The notes under the pieces were generated by a model. It saw only the letters and a list, made by a program, of their open reading frames with translations. It made no database searches and was not told where the DNA came from. 12,743 nucleotides of DNA from RUG626 sp964411785 (lineage in GTDB: Bacteria; Bacillota; Clostridia; Oscillospirales; Oscillospiraceae), in the NCBI GenBank assembly GCA_964411785.1, contig CAYPMJ010000053.1:1-12743 (forward strand), in the 5' to 3' direction. This document shows, in pieces, positions 1 through 7,683 of the stretch (position 1 is its first letter; each line of letters starts with the position of its first letter). Both the position numbers and the translations under genes were made by a program.

Positions 1-19
1 ACAAATTATAAACACTCTC

Positions 20-48
20 TTGCGCAAAACAAAAAACTGCGTTATACT
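20..48 (+). promoter_or_regulatory. Putative sigmaA promoter of the topoisomerase operon
   Basis: TTGCGC at 20-25 and TATACT at 43-48 are separated by exactly 17 nt. The -10 matches the TATAAT consensus at five of six positions, but the -35 matches TTGACA only in its first three bases. Transcription would begin near 54-56, giving an untranslated leader of roughly 43 nt before the ATG at 98. The TTG at 20, which could otherwise look like a start codon of a longer protein, is here part of the -35 element. This is inferred from motif and spacing only. Confidence 0.5.
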
Positions 49-97
49 AGGGGTTCAAAGAATACTGGGTTTTCCGCCCAATCATATGAGGAATGTC

Positions 98-2086
98 ATG
101 AAAAAGGGGATAAAACCGGCAGATTATGGAAATGAGAGTATCAGCTCCCTTAAGGGAGCTGATCGGGTACGCAAGCGCCCGGGCGTTATATTTGGCTCCG
201 ACGGACTTGAGGGGTGCGAACATTCCGTTTTTGAGATACTTTCAAACTCCATTGACGAAGCCCGTGAAGGTCACGGTGATGTTATCCGGCTGACAAGCTT
301 CGATGACGGCTCCATAGAGGTAGAGGACTACGGCCGAGGCTGCCCGGTGGACTGGAACGCAGCCGAACAGCGTTTCAACTGGGAGCTGGTCTTCTGTGAG
401 CTTTATGCAGGGGGCAAGTATAAGAATGACACCGGGGGCGACTATGAGTACTCCCTGGGTCTCAACGGTCTTGGCGCGTGCGCAACGCAGTATGCCTCTG
501 AGTATATGGATGTCACCGTCTGGAGAGACAGTAAAAAATACAGTCTTCATTTTGAACGCGGTGAAAATATTGGCGGTCTGAAGAGTGAACCGACCACTTC
601 AAAACGAACCGGTTCTGTCATACGCTGGAAGCCGGATCGGGAGGTTTTCACGGACACGGCCATTCCCGATGAATATTTTGAGGATGTTCTGAAAAAGCAG
701 TCGGTGGTGAACGCGGGAGTCCGCTTTGTTTTCAGAAAGCAGAACGGCAGCAGCTTTGAAGAAAAGGAATACCTCTACAAAAACGGCATTCTTGACTATG
801 TGGCGGAGATAGCGGGCGAAGACGCACTTACGGCGCCCTATTTCATAGAGGGAGAGCGGCGGGGCCGAGACCGTGAGGACAAGCCTGAATATAAAGTTAA
901 ACTGTCCGCGGCGTTCTGCTTCTCTAACCGTGTGAATCTCATCGAGTATTATCATAATTCCTCCTGGCTGGAACATGGGGGTGCGCCGGATAAGGCCGCG
1001 CGGAGTGCATTTGTCTCAGCTGTAGACACGTACCTTAAGAATAATAACAAATACCAGAAGAGTGAAGCCAGGATAGCCTTTCAGGACGTGTCGGATTGTC
1101 TCATTCTCGTCACAAACTGCTTCTCCACCCAGACAAGCTATGAAAATCAGACAAAAAAGTCTATCACAAACCGCTTCATTCAAACAGCCATGACGGATTT
1201 CTTCCGCTCACAGCTGGAAATATATTTCATAGAGCACAAAGCAGAAGCGGACCGTATATGTGAACAGATACTTGTGAACAAACGCAGCCGCGAGCAGGCT
1301 GAGAAGGCGCGCATAAGCATAAAGAAGAAGCTTTCAGGTAATATTGACATAGCAAATCGAGTTCAGAAATTTGTGGACTGCCGAACAAAGGACGTCACCC
1401 GCCGGGAACTGTATATCGTGGAGGGCGATTCAGCCATGGGAAGCGTGAAGCTCTCCCGTGACGCGGAGTTTCAGGGCATTATGCCGGTGCGTGGGAAAAT
1501 ATTAAATTGTCTGAAGGTTGACTTTGGCCGCATTTTTAAAAGTGAAATAATTACAGATCTTTTGAAGGTTCTTGGTTGTGGAGTAGATGTTCCGGCAAAA
1601 ATAAAAAGCGACCTCGCCGCATTTGATATAAACAATCTCCGCTGGAACAAGGTCATCATCTGCACCGATGCTGACGAGGATGGATATCAGATAAGGACAC
1701 TCATTCTGGCCATGCTCTACCGTCTCACGCCGAAGCTCATTGAGGGTGGGCGTGTGTTCATTGCTGAATCCCCTCTGTACGAAATAACCTGCGGGGATAA
1801 AACTTATTTTGCTTACTCTGAGCGTGAGAAAGCAGAGATTCTCCCGAAGCTCGGAAACAAAAAGATAAATGTGAACCGCTCCAAGGGACTAGGTGAGAAT
1901 GATCCGGACATGATGTGGCTCACCACCATGAACCCCGCCACCAGGAGGCTCATAAAGGTTCTCCCGTCGGAGGCGGAGCAGACGGCTCAGGTTTTCGATA
2001 TGCTTCTCGGAAATAACCTTCAGGGACGTAAGGATCACATAACTAAGGAAGGGTATAAATATTTGGAGCTGGCGGATATCTCTTGA
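98..2086 (+). CDS. parE: Type IIA DNA topoisomerase subunit B (ParE/GyrB-like)
   Basis: This 662-residue protein is the ATPase/TOPRIM subunit of a type IIA topoisomerase. With the A subunit encoded at 3682 it would cleave and pass duplex DNA using ATP in the cytoplasm. The GHKL ATPase module shows Asn50 in NSIDE, Asp77 in EDYGRG, and the glycine loop GLNGLG (121-126). A transducer QTK motif lies at 351-353. The TOPRIM domain has Glu442 (EGDSA) and the metal-binding DADEDG (Asp524, 526, 528), followed by KGLGE and TTMNP. The start is set at ATG 98 because AGGA lies 5 nt upstream. A TTG at 20 and an ATG at 86 are in frame, but the first lies in the probable promoter. Two signature positions differ from usual: EGDSAMG instead of EGDSAGG, and DYGRG instead of DNGRG/DDGRG. 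Length fits ParE or Firmicute GyrB. The assignment to topo IV rather than gyrase rests mainly on the partner lacking a GyrA box. Confidence 0.9.
   Translation: MKKGIKPADYGNESISSLKGADRVRKRPGVIFGSDGLEGCEHSVFEILSNSIDEAREGHGDVIRLTSFDDGSIEVEDYGRGCPVDWNAAEQRFNWELVFCELYAGGKYKNDTGGDYEYSLGLNGLGACATQYASEYMDVTVWRDSKKYSLHFERGENIGGLKSEPTTSKRTGSVIRWKPDREVFTDTAIPDEYFEDVLKKQSVVNAGVRFVFRKQNGSSFEEKEYLYKNGILDYVAEIAGEDALTAPYFIEGERRGRDREDKPEYKVKLSAAFCFSNRVNLIEYYHNSSWLEHGGAPDKAARSAFVSAVDTYLKNNNKYQKSEARIAFQDVSDCLILVTNCFSTQTSYENQTKKSITNRFIQTAMTDFFRSQLEIYFIEHKAEADRICEQILVNKRSREQAEKARISIKKKLSGNIDIANRVQKFVDCRTKDVTRRELYIVEGDSAMGSVKLSRDAEFQGIMPVRGKILNCLKVDFGRIFKSEIITDLLKVLGCGVDVPAKIKSDLAAFDINNLRWNKVIICTDADEDGYQIRTLILAMLYRLTPKLIEGGRVFIAESPLYEITCGDKTYFAYSEREKAEILPKLGNKKINVNRSKGLGENDPDMMWLTTMNPATRRLIKVLPSEAEQTAQVFDMLLGNNLQGRKDHITKEGYKYLELADIS
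140..163. repeat. 24-bp perfect palindrome inside the topoisomerase B gene
   Basis: The half-site ATCAGCTCCCTT (140-151) is followed directly by its exact reverse complement (152-163). It coincides exactly with codons 15-22, encoding I-S-S-L-K-G-A-D. In RNA it could fold as a hairpin about 40 nt after the start codon. In DNA it could be a dyad-symmetric protein site or a cruciform. The symmetry is a direct observation; any role is unknown. Confidence 0.9.
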
Positions 2087-2104
2087 TGTTTGGGAGGCGC
2101 AGAC

Positions 2105-2770
2105 ATGAATATTTTTGATATCATGGGTCCAATAATGGTGGGACCGTCCAGTTCTCATACGGCAGGAGCTGTCCGTATTGGCCTTATCGCCAGGAGTCTT
2201 CTGGGGACAGAACCTGTCAAGGCCGAGCTCCTGCTTCACGGCTCCTTCGCATCCACCGGTGCAGGACATGGCACACATCAGGCACTGGTTGCAGGTCTTC
2301 TTGGACTCGCTCCGGATGATCTGCGTATCCCCGACAGCTTTGCTCTTGCGGAAAAAGCGGGGCTGCAATTCACCTTTGGTGTCTGTGAACTCAAAAATGT
2401 TCATCCAAACAGTGCGCTTCTGTCGCTCACCGGCAGTTTCGGAGAGCGGGTAAGTGTAGGTGCCTCCTCCCCTGGAGGCGGACGAATACAGGTCTTTTCC
2501 CTGGACGGAATGAAGGTAAATTTTGCTGGGGCTATGCCAACTCTGGTAGTACGGAACATGGACCGCCCCGGATACATAAGCCGGGTTACCGCCGCTCTGG
2601 CTTTCTATGGACTCAACGTAGCCACACTTCAGGTTGAACGCGATTCACGGGGAGGCAGAGCGATAATGGTTGTCGAATGTGACCAGCCCATCCCAGAGGC
2701 GCTCGTAACGGAGCTTCGCGCAATAGGCGGTGTGTATCAGGTTACGCGTCTAAACCCGGAGGAGGCATGA
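2105..2770 (+). CDS. sdaAB: L-serine dehydratase, beta subunit
   Basis: This is the beta subunit (221 residues) of the iron-sulfur L-serine dehydratase, which converts L-serine to pyruvate and ammonia with the alpha subunit encoded next. The N-terminus carries the family signature GPIMVGPSSSHTAGAVRIG, then LLHGSFA and GHGTHQALVAGLLG, then HPNSA. From about residue 146 the chain is an ACT domain (PTLVVRNMDRPG...VTAALAFYGLNVATLQVERDSRG), a small-molecule-binding module typical of two-subunit clostridial/bacillar enzymes. The ATG at 2105 has GGGAGG 7 nt upstream. A TTG at 2090 is in frame, but the Shine-Dalgarno lies downstream of it. The gene starts 18 nt after the topoisomerase B stop, and its TGA overlaps the start of sdaAA, so translational coupling is likely. 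Confidence 0.96.
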   Translation: MNIFDIMGPIMVGPSSSHTAGAVRIGLIARSLLGTEPVKAELLLHGSFASTGAGHGTHQALVAGLLGLAPDDLRIPDSFALAEKAGLQFTFGVCELKNVHPNSALLSLTGSFGERVSVGASSPGGGRIQVFSLDGMKVNFAGAMPTLVVRNMDRPGYISRVTAALAFYGLNVATLQVERDSRGGRAIMVVECDQPIPEALVTELRAIGGVYQVTRLNPEEA

Positions 2771-3666
2771 AAATGGCGGAACTGGATTCTATCACTGCGC
2801 TTATCTCCTTCGCCGAAGAAAACGGACTGCCGCTGTGGCGAGCCGTCCAGGCGGAGGACTGCCGTGAAACAGGAATGACTGAGGAGACATCCTGGCGAAA
2901 AATGCGTGAGGTTCTGCGAGTGATGCGTGAGACAGACTGCTCTTATAAAGCAGAGGACCGTTCCCGCAGCGGTCTTTCCGGCGGCGATGGCGGACTCATG
3001 GCCTCATACGCAGCGGAGCATAAGCCGCTGTGTGGTGCTTTCCTTGCGGATGTCATTGCGGGAGCACTCAGGATGGGCGAGTGCAATGCGTGTATGAAAC
3101 GCATAGCTGCCGCACCCACAGCCGGTGCCTGTGGTGTGCTTCCGGCCGTGCTGCTGCCCGCACAGCGAATGTTGGGACTTCCTGATGAGAGACTTGTCGA
3201 GGCACTATATGTAGCCGCTGGTTTTGGCAGCGTCATAGCTGCAAAGGCGTCTATCTCAGGCGCCGAGGGGGGCTGTCAGGCGGAGATAGGCTCCGCGTCA
3301 GCCATGGCTGCGGCTGCGCTGTGTGACCTTATGGGCGGCTCCAAGGAAGCTACAGCTCACGCTGCGGCAATGGCTCTGAAAGCTCTCCTTGGGCTGGTGT
3401 GCGATCCCGTAGGGGGCCTTGTGGAGGTTCCATGCGTCAAGCGAAACGTGGTAGGTGCGGTGAATGCCGTTTCCTCAGCTCAGATGGCTATTGCCGGGAT
3501 ACGCAGCCGGATACCCCCTGATCAGGTAATAGATGCCATGGCTTCAGTTGGATCGCTGCTTCCCGCTGCGCTCCGTGAAACAGGCCGCGGTGGACTTGCC
3601 GACACGCCCGAGGGCAGGAAATACCGCTCCAACAAACTGTCAGACAAAGCTGCTGACACAGACTGA
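2767..3666 (+). CDS. sdaAA: L-serine dehydratase, alpha (iron-sulfur) subunit
   Basis: This is the catalytic subunit (299 residues) of the serine dehydratase that deaminates L-serine to pyruvate, giving the cell carbon and nitrogen from serine. It contains SGGDGGLM, AAPTAGACGVLPAVLL, GAEGGCQAEIGSASAMAAAA and LVCDPVGGLVEVPCVKRN. Cys170, Cys212 and Cys223 are the three conserved ligands of the [4Fe-4S] cluster that activates the substrate. Their spacing (42 and 11 residues) matches that known for bacterial Fe-S serine dehydratases. The first ATG (2767) overlaps the sdaAB stop as ATGA. A second ATG at 2773 lies 7 nt after GGAGG and may be the true start, shortening the protein by two residues. 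The gene ends 15 nt before the topoisomerase A start. The C-terminus (KAADTD) has no cysteine, so a tail-ligand arrangement as in one-chain enzymes is not evident. Confidence 0.96.
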   Translation: MKMAELDSITALISFAEENGLPLWRAVQAEDCRETGMTEETSWRKMREVLRVMRETDCSYKAEDRSRSGLSGGDGGLMASYAAEHKPLCGAFLADVIAGALRMGECNACMKRIAAAPTAGACGVLPAVLLPAQRMLGLPDERLVEALYVAAGFGSVIAAKASISGAEGGCQAEIGSASAMAAAALCDLMGGSKEATAHAAAMALKALLGLVCDPVGGLVEVPCVKRNVVGAVNAVSSAQMAIAGIRSRIPPDQVIDAMASVGSLLPAALRETGRGGLADTPEGRKYRSNKLSDKAADTD

Positions 3667-3681
3667 AAGGTGATTTTTCCA

Positions 3682-5940
3682 ATGCCTAAGAAAAAAAATC
3701 CCCAGGAGGGGCGAGAAAAGGTTGTAAACCCCAATGTCGTCGGGCTTCACGCTGAGGTCATGGACCAGCCAATTGTAGACACGCTGGAGCTGAACTATAT
3801 GCCCTATGCCATGAGCGTGATCGTCTCTCGCGCCATACCGGAGATAGACGGCTTTAAGCCTGCCCATAGGAAGCTGCTGTATACAATGTATAAAATGGGT
3901 CTTCTCACTGGTGCACGGACCAAATCCGCAAATATTGTGGGACAGACCATGCGCCTGAACCCCCACGGGGACGCAGCTATATATGAAACGATGGTACGGC
4001 TGTCGCGTGGATATCAGGCGCTGCTTACACCGTTTGTGGACTCAAAGGGCAACTTCGGAAAGGTCTACTCACGCGATATGTCATACGCCGCTTCCAGGTA
4101 CACGGAGGCAAAGCTCTCCCCCATCTGCACGGAGCTTTTCAAGGACATTGACAGCGATACTGTAGATTTCGTTGACAACTATGACAGCAGCATGAAGGAA
4201 CCAACTCTGCTGCCAACCAGCTTCCCGAACGTACTTGTATCCGCTAATATGGGCATAGCTGTCGGTATGGCGTCCAATATATGCTCCTTTAATCTGGAGG
4301 AAGTATGCCGCACTGAAATAGAGTTTCTGTCTGACCCAAACTGCGACATAACAGCCACGCTGCACGGTCCTGACTTTCCCACAGGCGGTGAGCTTCTCTA
4401 CGAACGCGACGCGATACGTGAAGCCTATGCGACAGGCCGTGGGAGCCTGAAGCTCCGCGCCCGCTGGCGCTATGACCAGAAGGAAAATCTCATAGAAATT
4501 TATGAGATACCATACACCACTACTGTTGAAGTCATAATGGACAAGGTGGCTGAACTTGTCAAAGCCGGAAAAGTACGTGAGATTTCCGATATGCGTGACG
4601 AGACAGATTTGAATGGTTTAAAGCTGACAATAGATTTAAAGCGGGGCGCAGACCCGGACAAGCTGATGGCCCGTCTGATGCGCTCCACGCCGCTGCAGGA
4701 CGCTTTCGCGTGTAATTTCAATATCCTGGTAGCCGGAACGCCCAGGGTGATGGGTGTCCGTGATATACTTTCGGAGTGGACAGACTGGCGGATGGAGTCA
4801 GTGCGGCGCCGTGTTTCCAGCGATCTGTCAAAGAAGAAGGATCGGCTGCACCTTCTGAAGGGCCTTGGCAAGATTCTTCTGGACATTGACAAAGCTATTA
4901 AGATAATCCGCGAAACGGAGGAGGAAGCCGCAGTAGTACCAAACCTGATGATCGGCTTCGGCATAGATGAAACTCAGGCAGAATTTGTCGCGGAAATAAA
5001 GCTCCGGAACATAAACCGTGAATATATCCTCAAACGGCTGCAGGATATAGAGAAGCTGGAGGCTGAGATCGCGGATCTTGAGGATATACTGCAAAAGAAG
5101 CAGCGCATCAAAACAATCATAAAATCGGAGCTTCAGAACGTCATAAAAAAGTACTCCGAACCGCGCAAAACGGTCATAGTATACGACGTTGACACCAGCG
5201 TACCCGAGGAGGAACCTGAAATGGAAGATTATCCAGTCACAGTGTTCTTCTCCCGCGGCGGATACTTGAAGAAGATTACTCCGATTTCTCTTCGCATGTC
5301 AAGTGAGCAGAAATACAAGGAGGGCGACAGACTTCTCACCAGTTTTGAGGCGACAAATAACAGTCAGCTGTTGATTTTCACTGACAGGTATCAGTGTTAC
5401 AAAGCTCGTCTCTCGGACTTCCCCGACAGTAAAGCTTCGGCCCTTGGCGCTTATCTGCCGACGGAATTGAAAATGGATGAAGGTGAAAATGCGATTTTTG
5501 TAATGCAGGCCGGTGATTACACCGGGAGTGTACTTTTCATATTTGAAAACGGCAAGGCAGCCCGTGTGTCGCTCTCCGGGTTTGAGACGAAGACCAACCG
5601 CAGAAAGCTCAGTGGCGCCTACTCCGATAAAAGTCCATTAGTAGCTGTTCTCCCGCTCCACGAGGAGGCAGAGGTAGCTGTATACAGCTCTGATGGGCGG
5701 GCATTGGTGTTCTCCACATCTCAGCTTGCGCCAAAAGCCACAAAAACCACTCAGGGAGTAGCAGTCTTCACACCCAAGCGGGATCGTGTAGTTACAGGGG
5801 CTATGCCATTGGAACGGACACACATCAAAAACGTATCCAGATACAAAGTCCGCACGATTCCGTCTGCCGGTGCAGCGCTCCGGGATGAGGACAGGGAGGA
5901 TCAGCAGCTGGACCTTCTGGACGGGGAATCCAATGCGTAG
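3682..5940 (+). CDS. parC: Type IIA DNA topoisomerase subunit A (ParC/GyrA-like)
   Basis: This 752-residue protein is the DNA breakage-reunion subunit that pairs with the ParE-like subunit at 98-2086. The winged-helix region shows MSVIVSRAIPEIDGFKPAHRKLLY (39-67), NPHGDAAIYETMVR, and the catalytic tyrosine Tyr140 in SRYTEAKLS with the preceding Arg139. A long coiled-coil/gate segment spans roughly 370-495. A beta-pinwheel-like C-terminal domain (about 510-745) has repeated blades such as VFFSRGGYLKKI and VLFIFENGKAARVSL. No GyrA box (QRRGGRG) is visible, favouring decatenating topo IV over gyrase. ATG 3682 is chosen because AAAGGTGA (3666-3673) lies 8 nt upstream; the in-frame GTG at 3670 sits inside that Shine-Dalgarno. 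Residue 98 is Ala where many gyrases and topo IVs carry the quinolone-anchoring Ser, while Glu102 keeps the acidic partner. The last codons overlap the lipoprotein start by 8 nt. Confidence 0.92.
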   Translation: MPKKKNPQEGREKVVNPNVVGLHAEVMDQPIVDTLELNYMPYAMSVIVSRAIPEIDGFKPAHRKLLYTMYKMGLLTGARTKSANIVGQTMRLNPHGDAAIYETMVRLSRGYQALLTPFVDSKGNFGKVYSRDMSYAASRYTEAKLSPICTELFKDIDSDTVDFVDNYDSSMKEPTLLPTSFPNVLVSANMGIAVGMASNICSFNLEEVCRTEIEFLSDPNCDITATLHGPDFPTGGELLYERDAIREAYATGRGSLKLRARWRYDQKENLIEIYEIPYTTTVEVIMDKVAELVKAGKVREISDMRDETDLNGLKLTIDLKRGADPDKLMARLMRSTPLQDAFACNFNILVAGTPRVMGVRDILSEWTDWRMESVRRRVSSDLSKKKDRLHLLKGLGKILLDIDKAIKIIRETEEEAAVVPNLMIGFGIDETQAEFVAEIKLRNINREYILKRLQDIEKLEAEIADLEDILQKKQRIKTIIKSELQNVIKKYSEPRKTVIVYDVDTSVPEEEPEMEDYPVTVFFSRGGYLKKITPISLRMSSEQKYKEGDRLLTSFEATNNSQLLIFTDRYQCYKARLSDFPDSKASALGAYLPTELKMDEGENAIFVMQAGDYTGSVLFIFENGKAARVSLSGFETKTNRRKLSGAYSDKSPLVAVLPLHEEAEVAVYSSDGRALVFSTSQLAPKATKTTQGVAVFTPKRDRVVTGAMPLERTHIKNVSRYKVRTIPSAGAALRDEDREDQQLDLLDGESNA

Positions 5941-7678
5941 GCGGGCGCTGGCGCTGGTATGCGCACTGAGTCTGACGCTCTCCGGCTGCTCTGCTGTCCT
6001 TGAGGGCGAATACTCTTCCTCCGTTCCCCATGAATCCAGCGTATCCTGGGACCTGGAGCAGCTGGTAACTGTTACGGTGTCCAACAGGGATGCGCTTTAC
6101 GACGCGGTCTGTTCCTTTGTTGAGGACGGTGTGGAACGCGGCATTGTTCGGTTTGACGCGTATACCGGAGATGTGGAAGGGGATCTCTCAGAAGTGTGCC
6201 TGACTGTAGCAAGCGATACTCCGCTCGGCGCATACACGGTGTACTATATTGCTCACAGTCTCAGTCAGATTGTGTCCTTCTATGAAGCTGAGGTGACGGT
6301 TGTATATAAGCGTCCGCGCACTGATGCGGACACAATTCTTGAAACGCAGAGCAAGGAATCACTCCGGGCCCGCATAGAGACAGCCATGCGGAACAATACT
6401 GAGCAGCTGACGCTGCTGTGTGATGGTGAGACGCTGGACGCTGACGATGTAATGGAGGCCGTGGACAGCGTGTATTATGACGATCCGGTTCGCTTCATGT
6501 ATTACCCCGGCTGTACTGTGGAACGGTATCCGGAGGATGGGGATGCCTGTATACTCGACATCTCTCTCTCCTCCCCCTACTCCGCCTCAACAGTGGATCA
6601 GAGGCGCGAACAAACGACCGCCGCAGCGGGACGGCTTCTCTCACGGGTGACAGGCACAACCGATGAAGAATGCCTGAGACAGGTGTGTGAATATCTGTCG
6701 AGAGAGGTGCAATATGATCAGGAGCAGGATGAATCTGAAAGCTACAGTCGATGGTATAACTCATTTACAGCCTACGGCGCACTCGTGCTTCATCGAGCAG
6801 TAGGAGAGGGCTATGCTATAGCGGTGAAGCTTATCTGCGATGAGCTGGGGATAGAGTGTATAGTAGTACGCGGAAAGCGAAGCAATGTAAATCATGCGTG
6901 GAACATAGTAAAGCTTCCAGAGGGATATTTTCATATGGATGTCTCACAATATGCCGCCGGCCAGCATGAGGATGGTGAAGAGGACATCTTTTTCTGTGAC
7001 AGCCAGATTCAGAATACATACTGGTGGGACGTCCAGGATTACCCCGCTTGTCCCATTCCTTTGGGTGGCCTTGAAGATGACCCAAGCATTTTGGATAACC
7101 CTGACACCCCTGGCAACCAGGATGTCCCTGATACCCCGGATGACCCTGGTAATGGCGATAACCTGGATAATCCGGACGACCCGAACTATCCGAACGATCC
7201 GGTCAACCCTGACGACCCGGACGACCCGGACGCCCCTGGCGACCCGAACGGCGCTGACGAACCGAGCGTCCCTGGCAGCCCTGATGACCCCGATGACCCG
7301 GAAAGCCCGGATAACTCGGAAATTCCGGACGAATCAGATGAACCCGATGTCTCGGACGATACAGCTACCCCAGATAACCCGGACGATCCTGAGAATACAG
7401 ATAATCCGGACCCCACGGATGGCTCCAATGGCCAGGACAATACACACGATTCTGAAGATCCGGACACTACATCCGGGTCAACTAATTCAGGAAAGCTCAA
7501 AACTCCTGGTAAGACGGATGATTCCGGCAATTCTGACGGCAGTGGTGATACCGGCACGGAAGATCCCCCTGATGATACCGGCGATGAATACAACCGCAAA
7601 GCCTCAGTCGTCGTGGAGGACAGCAGTGGGGAAAAACACGCCGCCAAAAAGGACCTGGTTACTCAACCTGACCCATAA
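5933..7678 (+). CDS. Lipoprotein with catalytically dead transglutaminase-like domain and Asp/Pro-rich tail
   Basis: This predicted 581-residue exported lipoprotein begins MRRRALALVCALSLTLSGC: a basic n-region, hydrophobic core and lipobox LSGC, with Cys19 as the lipidated residue. Residues about 40-255 form an alpha/beta region of two similar halves that I cannot assign. A transglutaminase-like fold follows (about 265-345): LRQVCEYLSREVQYDQ, then AYGALVLHRAVGEGYAIAVKLICDELGIECIVVRG, NHAWNIVKL and HMDVSQ. Family members have Cys where this protein has Gly291 (VGEGYA; usual form xCEGYA), whereas His321 and Asp336 of the triad remain, so hydrolase or transferase activity is unlikely. Residues 382-551 are an Asp/Pro-rich low-complexity tail ending in a 30-residue segment without an LPXTG or membrane anchor. 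The ATG lies in the topoisomerase A stop context (ATGCGTAG) with GGGGA 5 nt upstream; upstream in-frame ATGs lack the signal peptide context. Function is unknown; binding of peptide or wall ligands is conjecture. Confidence 0.85.
   Translation: MRRRALALVCALSLTLSGCSAVLEGEYSSSVPHESSVSWDLEQLVTVTVSNRDALYDAVCSFVEDGVERGIVRFDAYTGDVEGDLSEVCLTVASDTPLGAYTVYYIAHSLSQIVSFYEAEVTVVYKRPRTDADTILETQSKESLRARIETAMRNNTEQLTLLCDGETLDADDVMEAVDSVYYDDPVRFMYYPGCTVERYPEDGDACILDISLSSPYSASTVDQRREQTTAAAGRLLSRVTGTTDEECLRQVCEYLSREVQYDQEQDESESYSRWYNSFTAYGALVLHRAVGEGYAIAVKLICDELGIECIVVRGKRSNVNHAWNIVKLPEGYFHMDVSQYAAGQHEDGEEDIFFCDSQIQNTYWWDVQDYPACPIPLGGLEDDPSILDNPDTPGNQDVPDTPDDPGNGDNLDNPDDPNYPNDPVNPDDPDDPDAPGDPNGADEPSVPGSPDDPDDPESPDNSEIPDESDEPDVSDDTATPDNPDDPENTDNPDPTDGSNGQDNTHDSEDPDTTSGSTNSGKLKTPGKTDDSGNSDGSGDTGTEDPPDDTGDEYNRKASVVVEDSSGEKHAAKKDLVTQPDP
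7076..7585 (+). repeat. Asp/Pro-rich degenerate repeat tract (lipoprotein tail)
   Basis: Codons 382-551 of the lipoprotein encode degenerate 3-6 residue units such as DDP, NPDDP and DTPD. By my count 48 of 170 residues are Asp, and the first 130 contain no Lys or Arg. The DNA is correspondingly repetitive (variants of gacccggac), which keeps other frames open on both strands by accident. Such acidic, proline-rich segments commonly act as extended, possibly Ca2+-binding spacers in cell-envelope proteins; that role is inferred. Confidence 0.85.
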
Positions 7679-7683
7679 GCAAA

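Noticed and set aside
20..97. In-frame TTG (20) and ATG (86) starts that would lengthen the topoisomerase B protein
   Set aside because: TTG 20 lies within the probable -35 element and has no Shine-Dalgarno. ATG 98 has AGGA at good spacing, and the extra residues do not look like family sequence.
217..230. LexA-like box CGAACATTCCGTTT
   Set aside because: The left half fits CGAACnnnnGTTCG, but the right half does not, and it lies well inside the coding region.
2460..2480. Hairpin GCCTCC/GGAGGC inside sdaAB
   Set aside because: It has a short 6-bp stem encoding the conserved ASSPGGG motif, so protein constraint explains it and there is no T-run.
7186..7647. 153-codon - strand frame rich in Ser/Gly opposite the lipoprotein tail
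   Set aside because: It is the antisense reading of the same repeat; the open length follows from its period-three composition.
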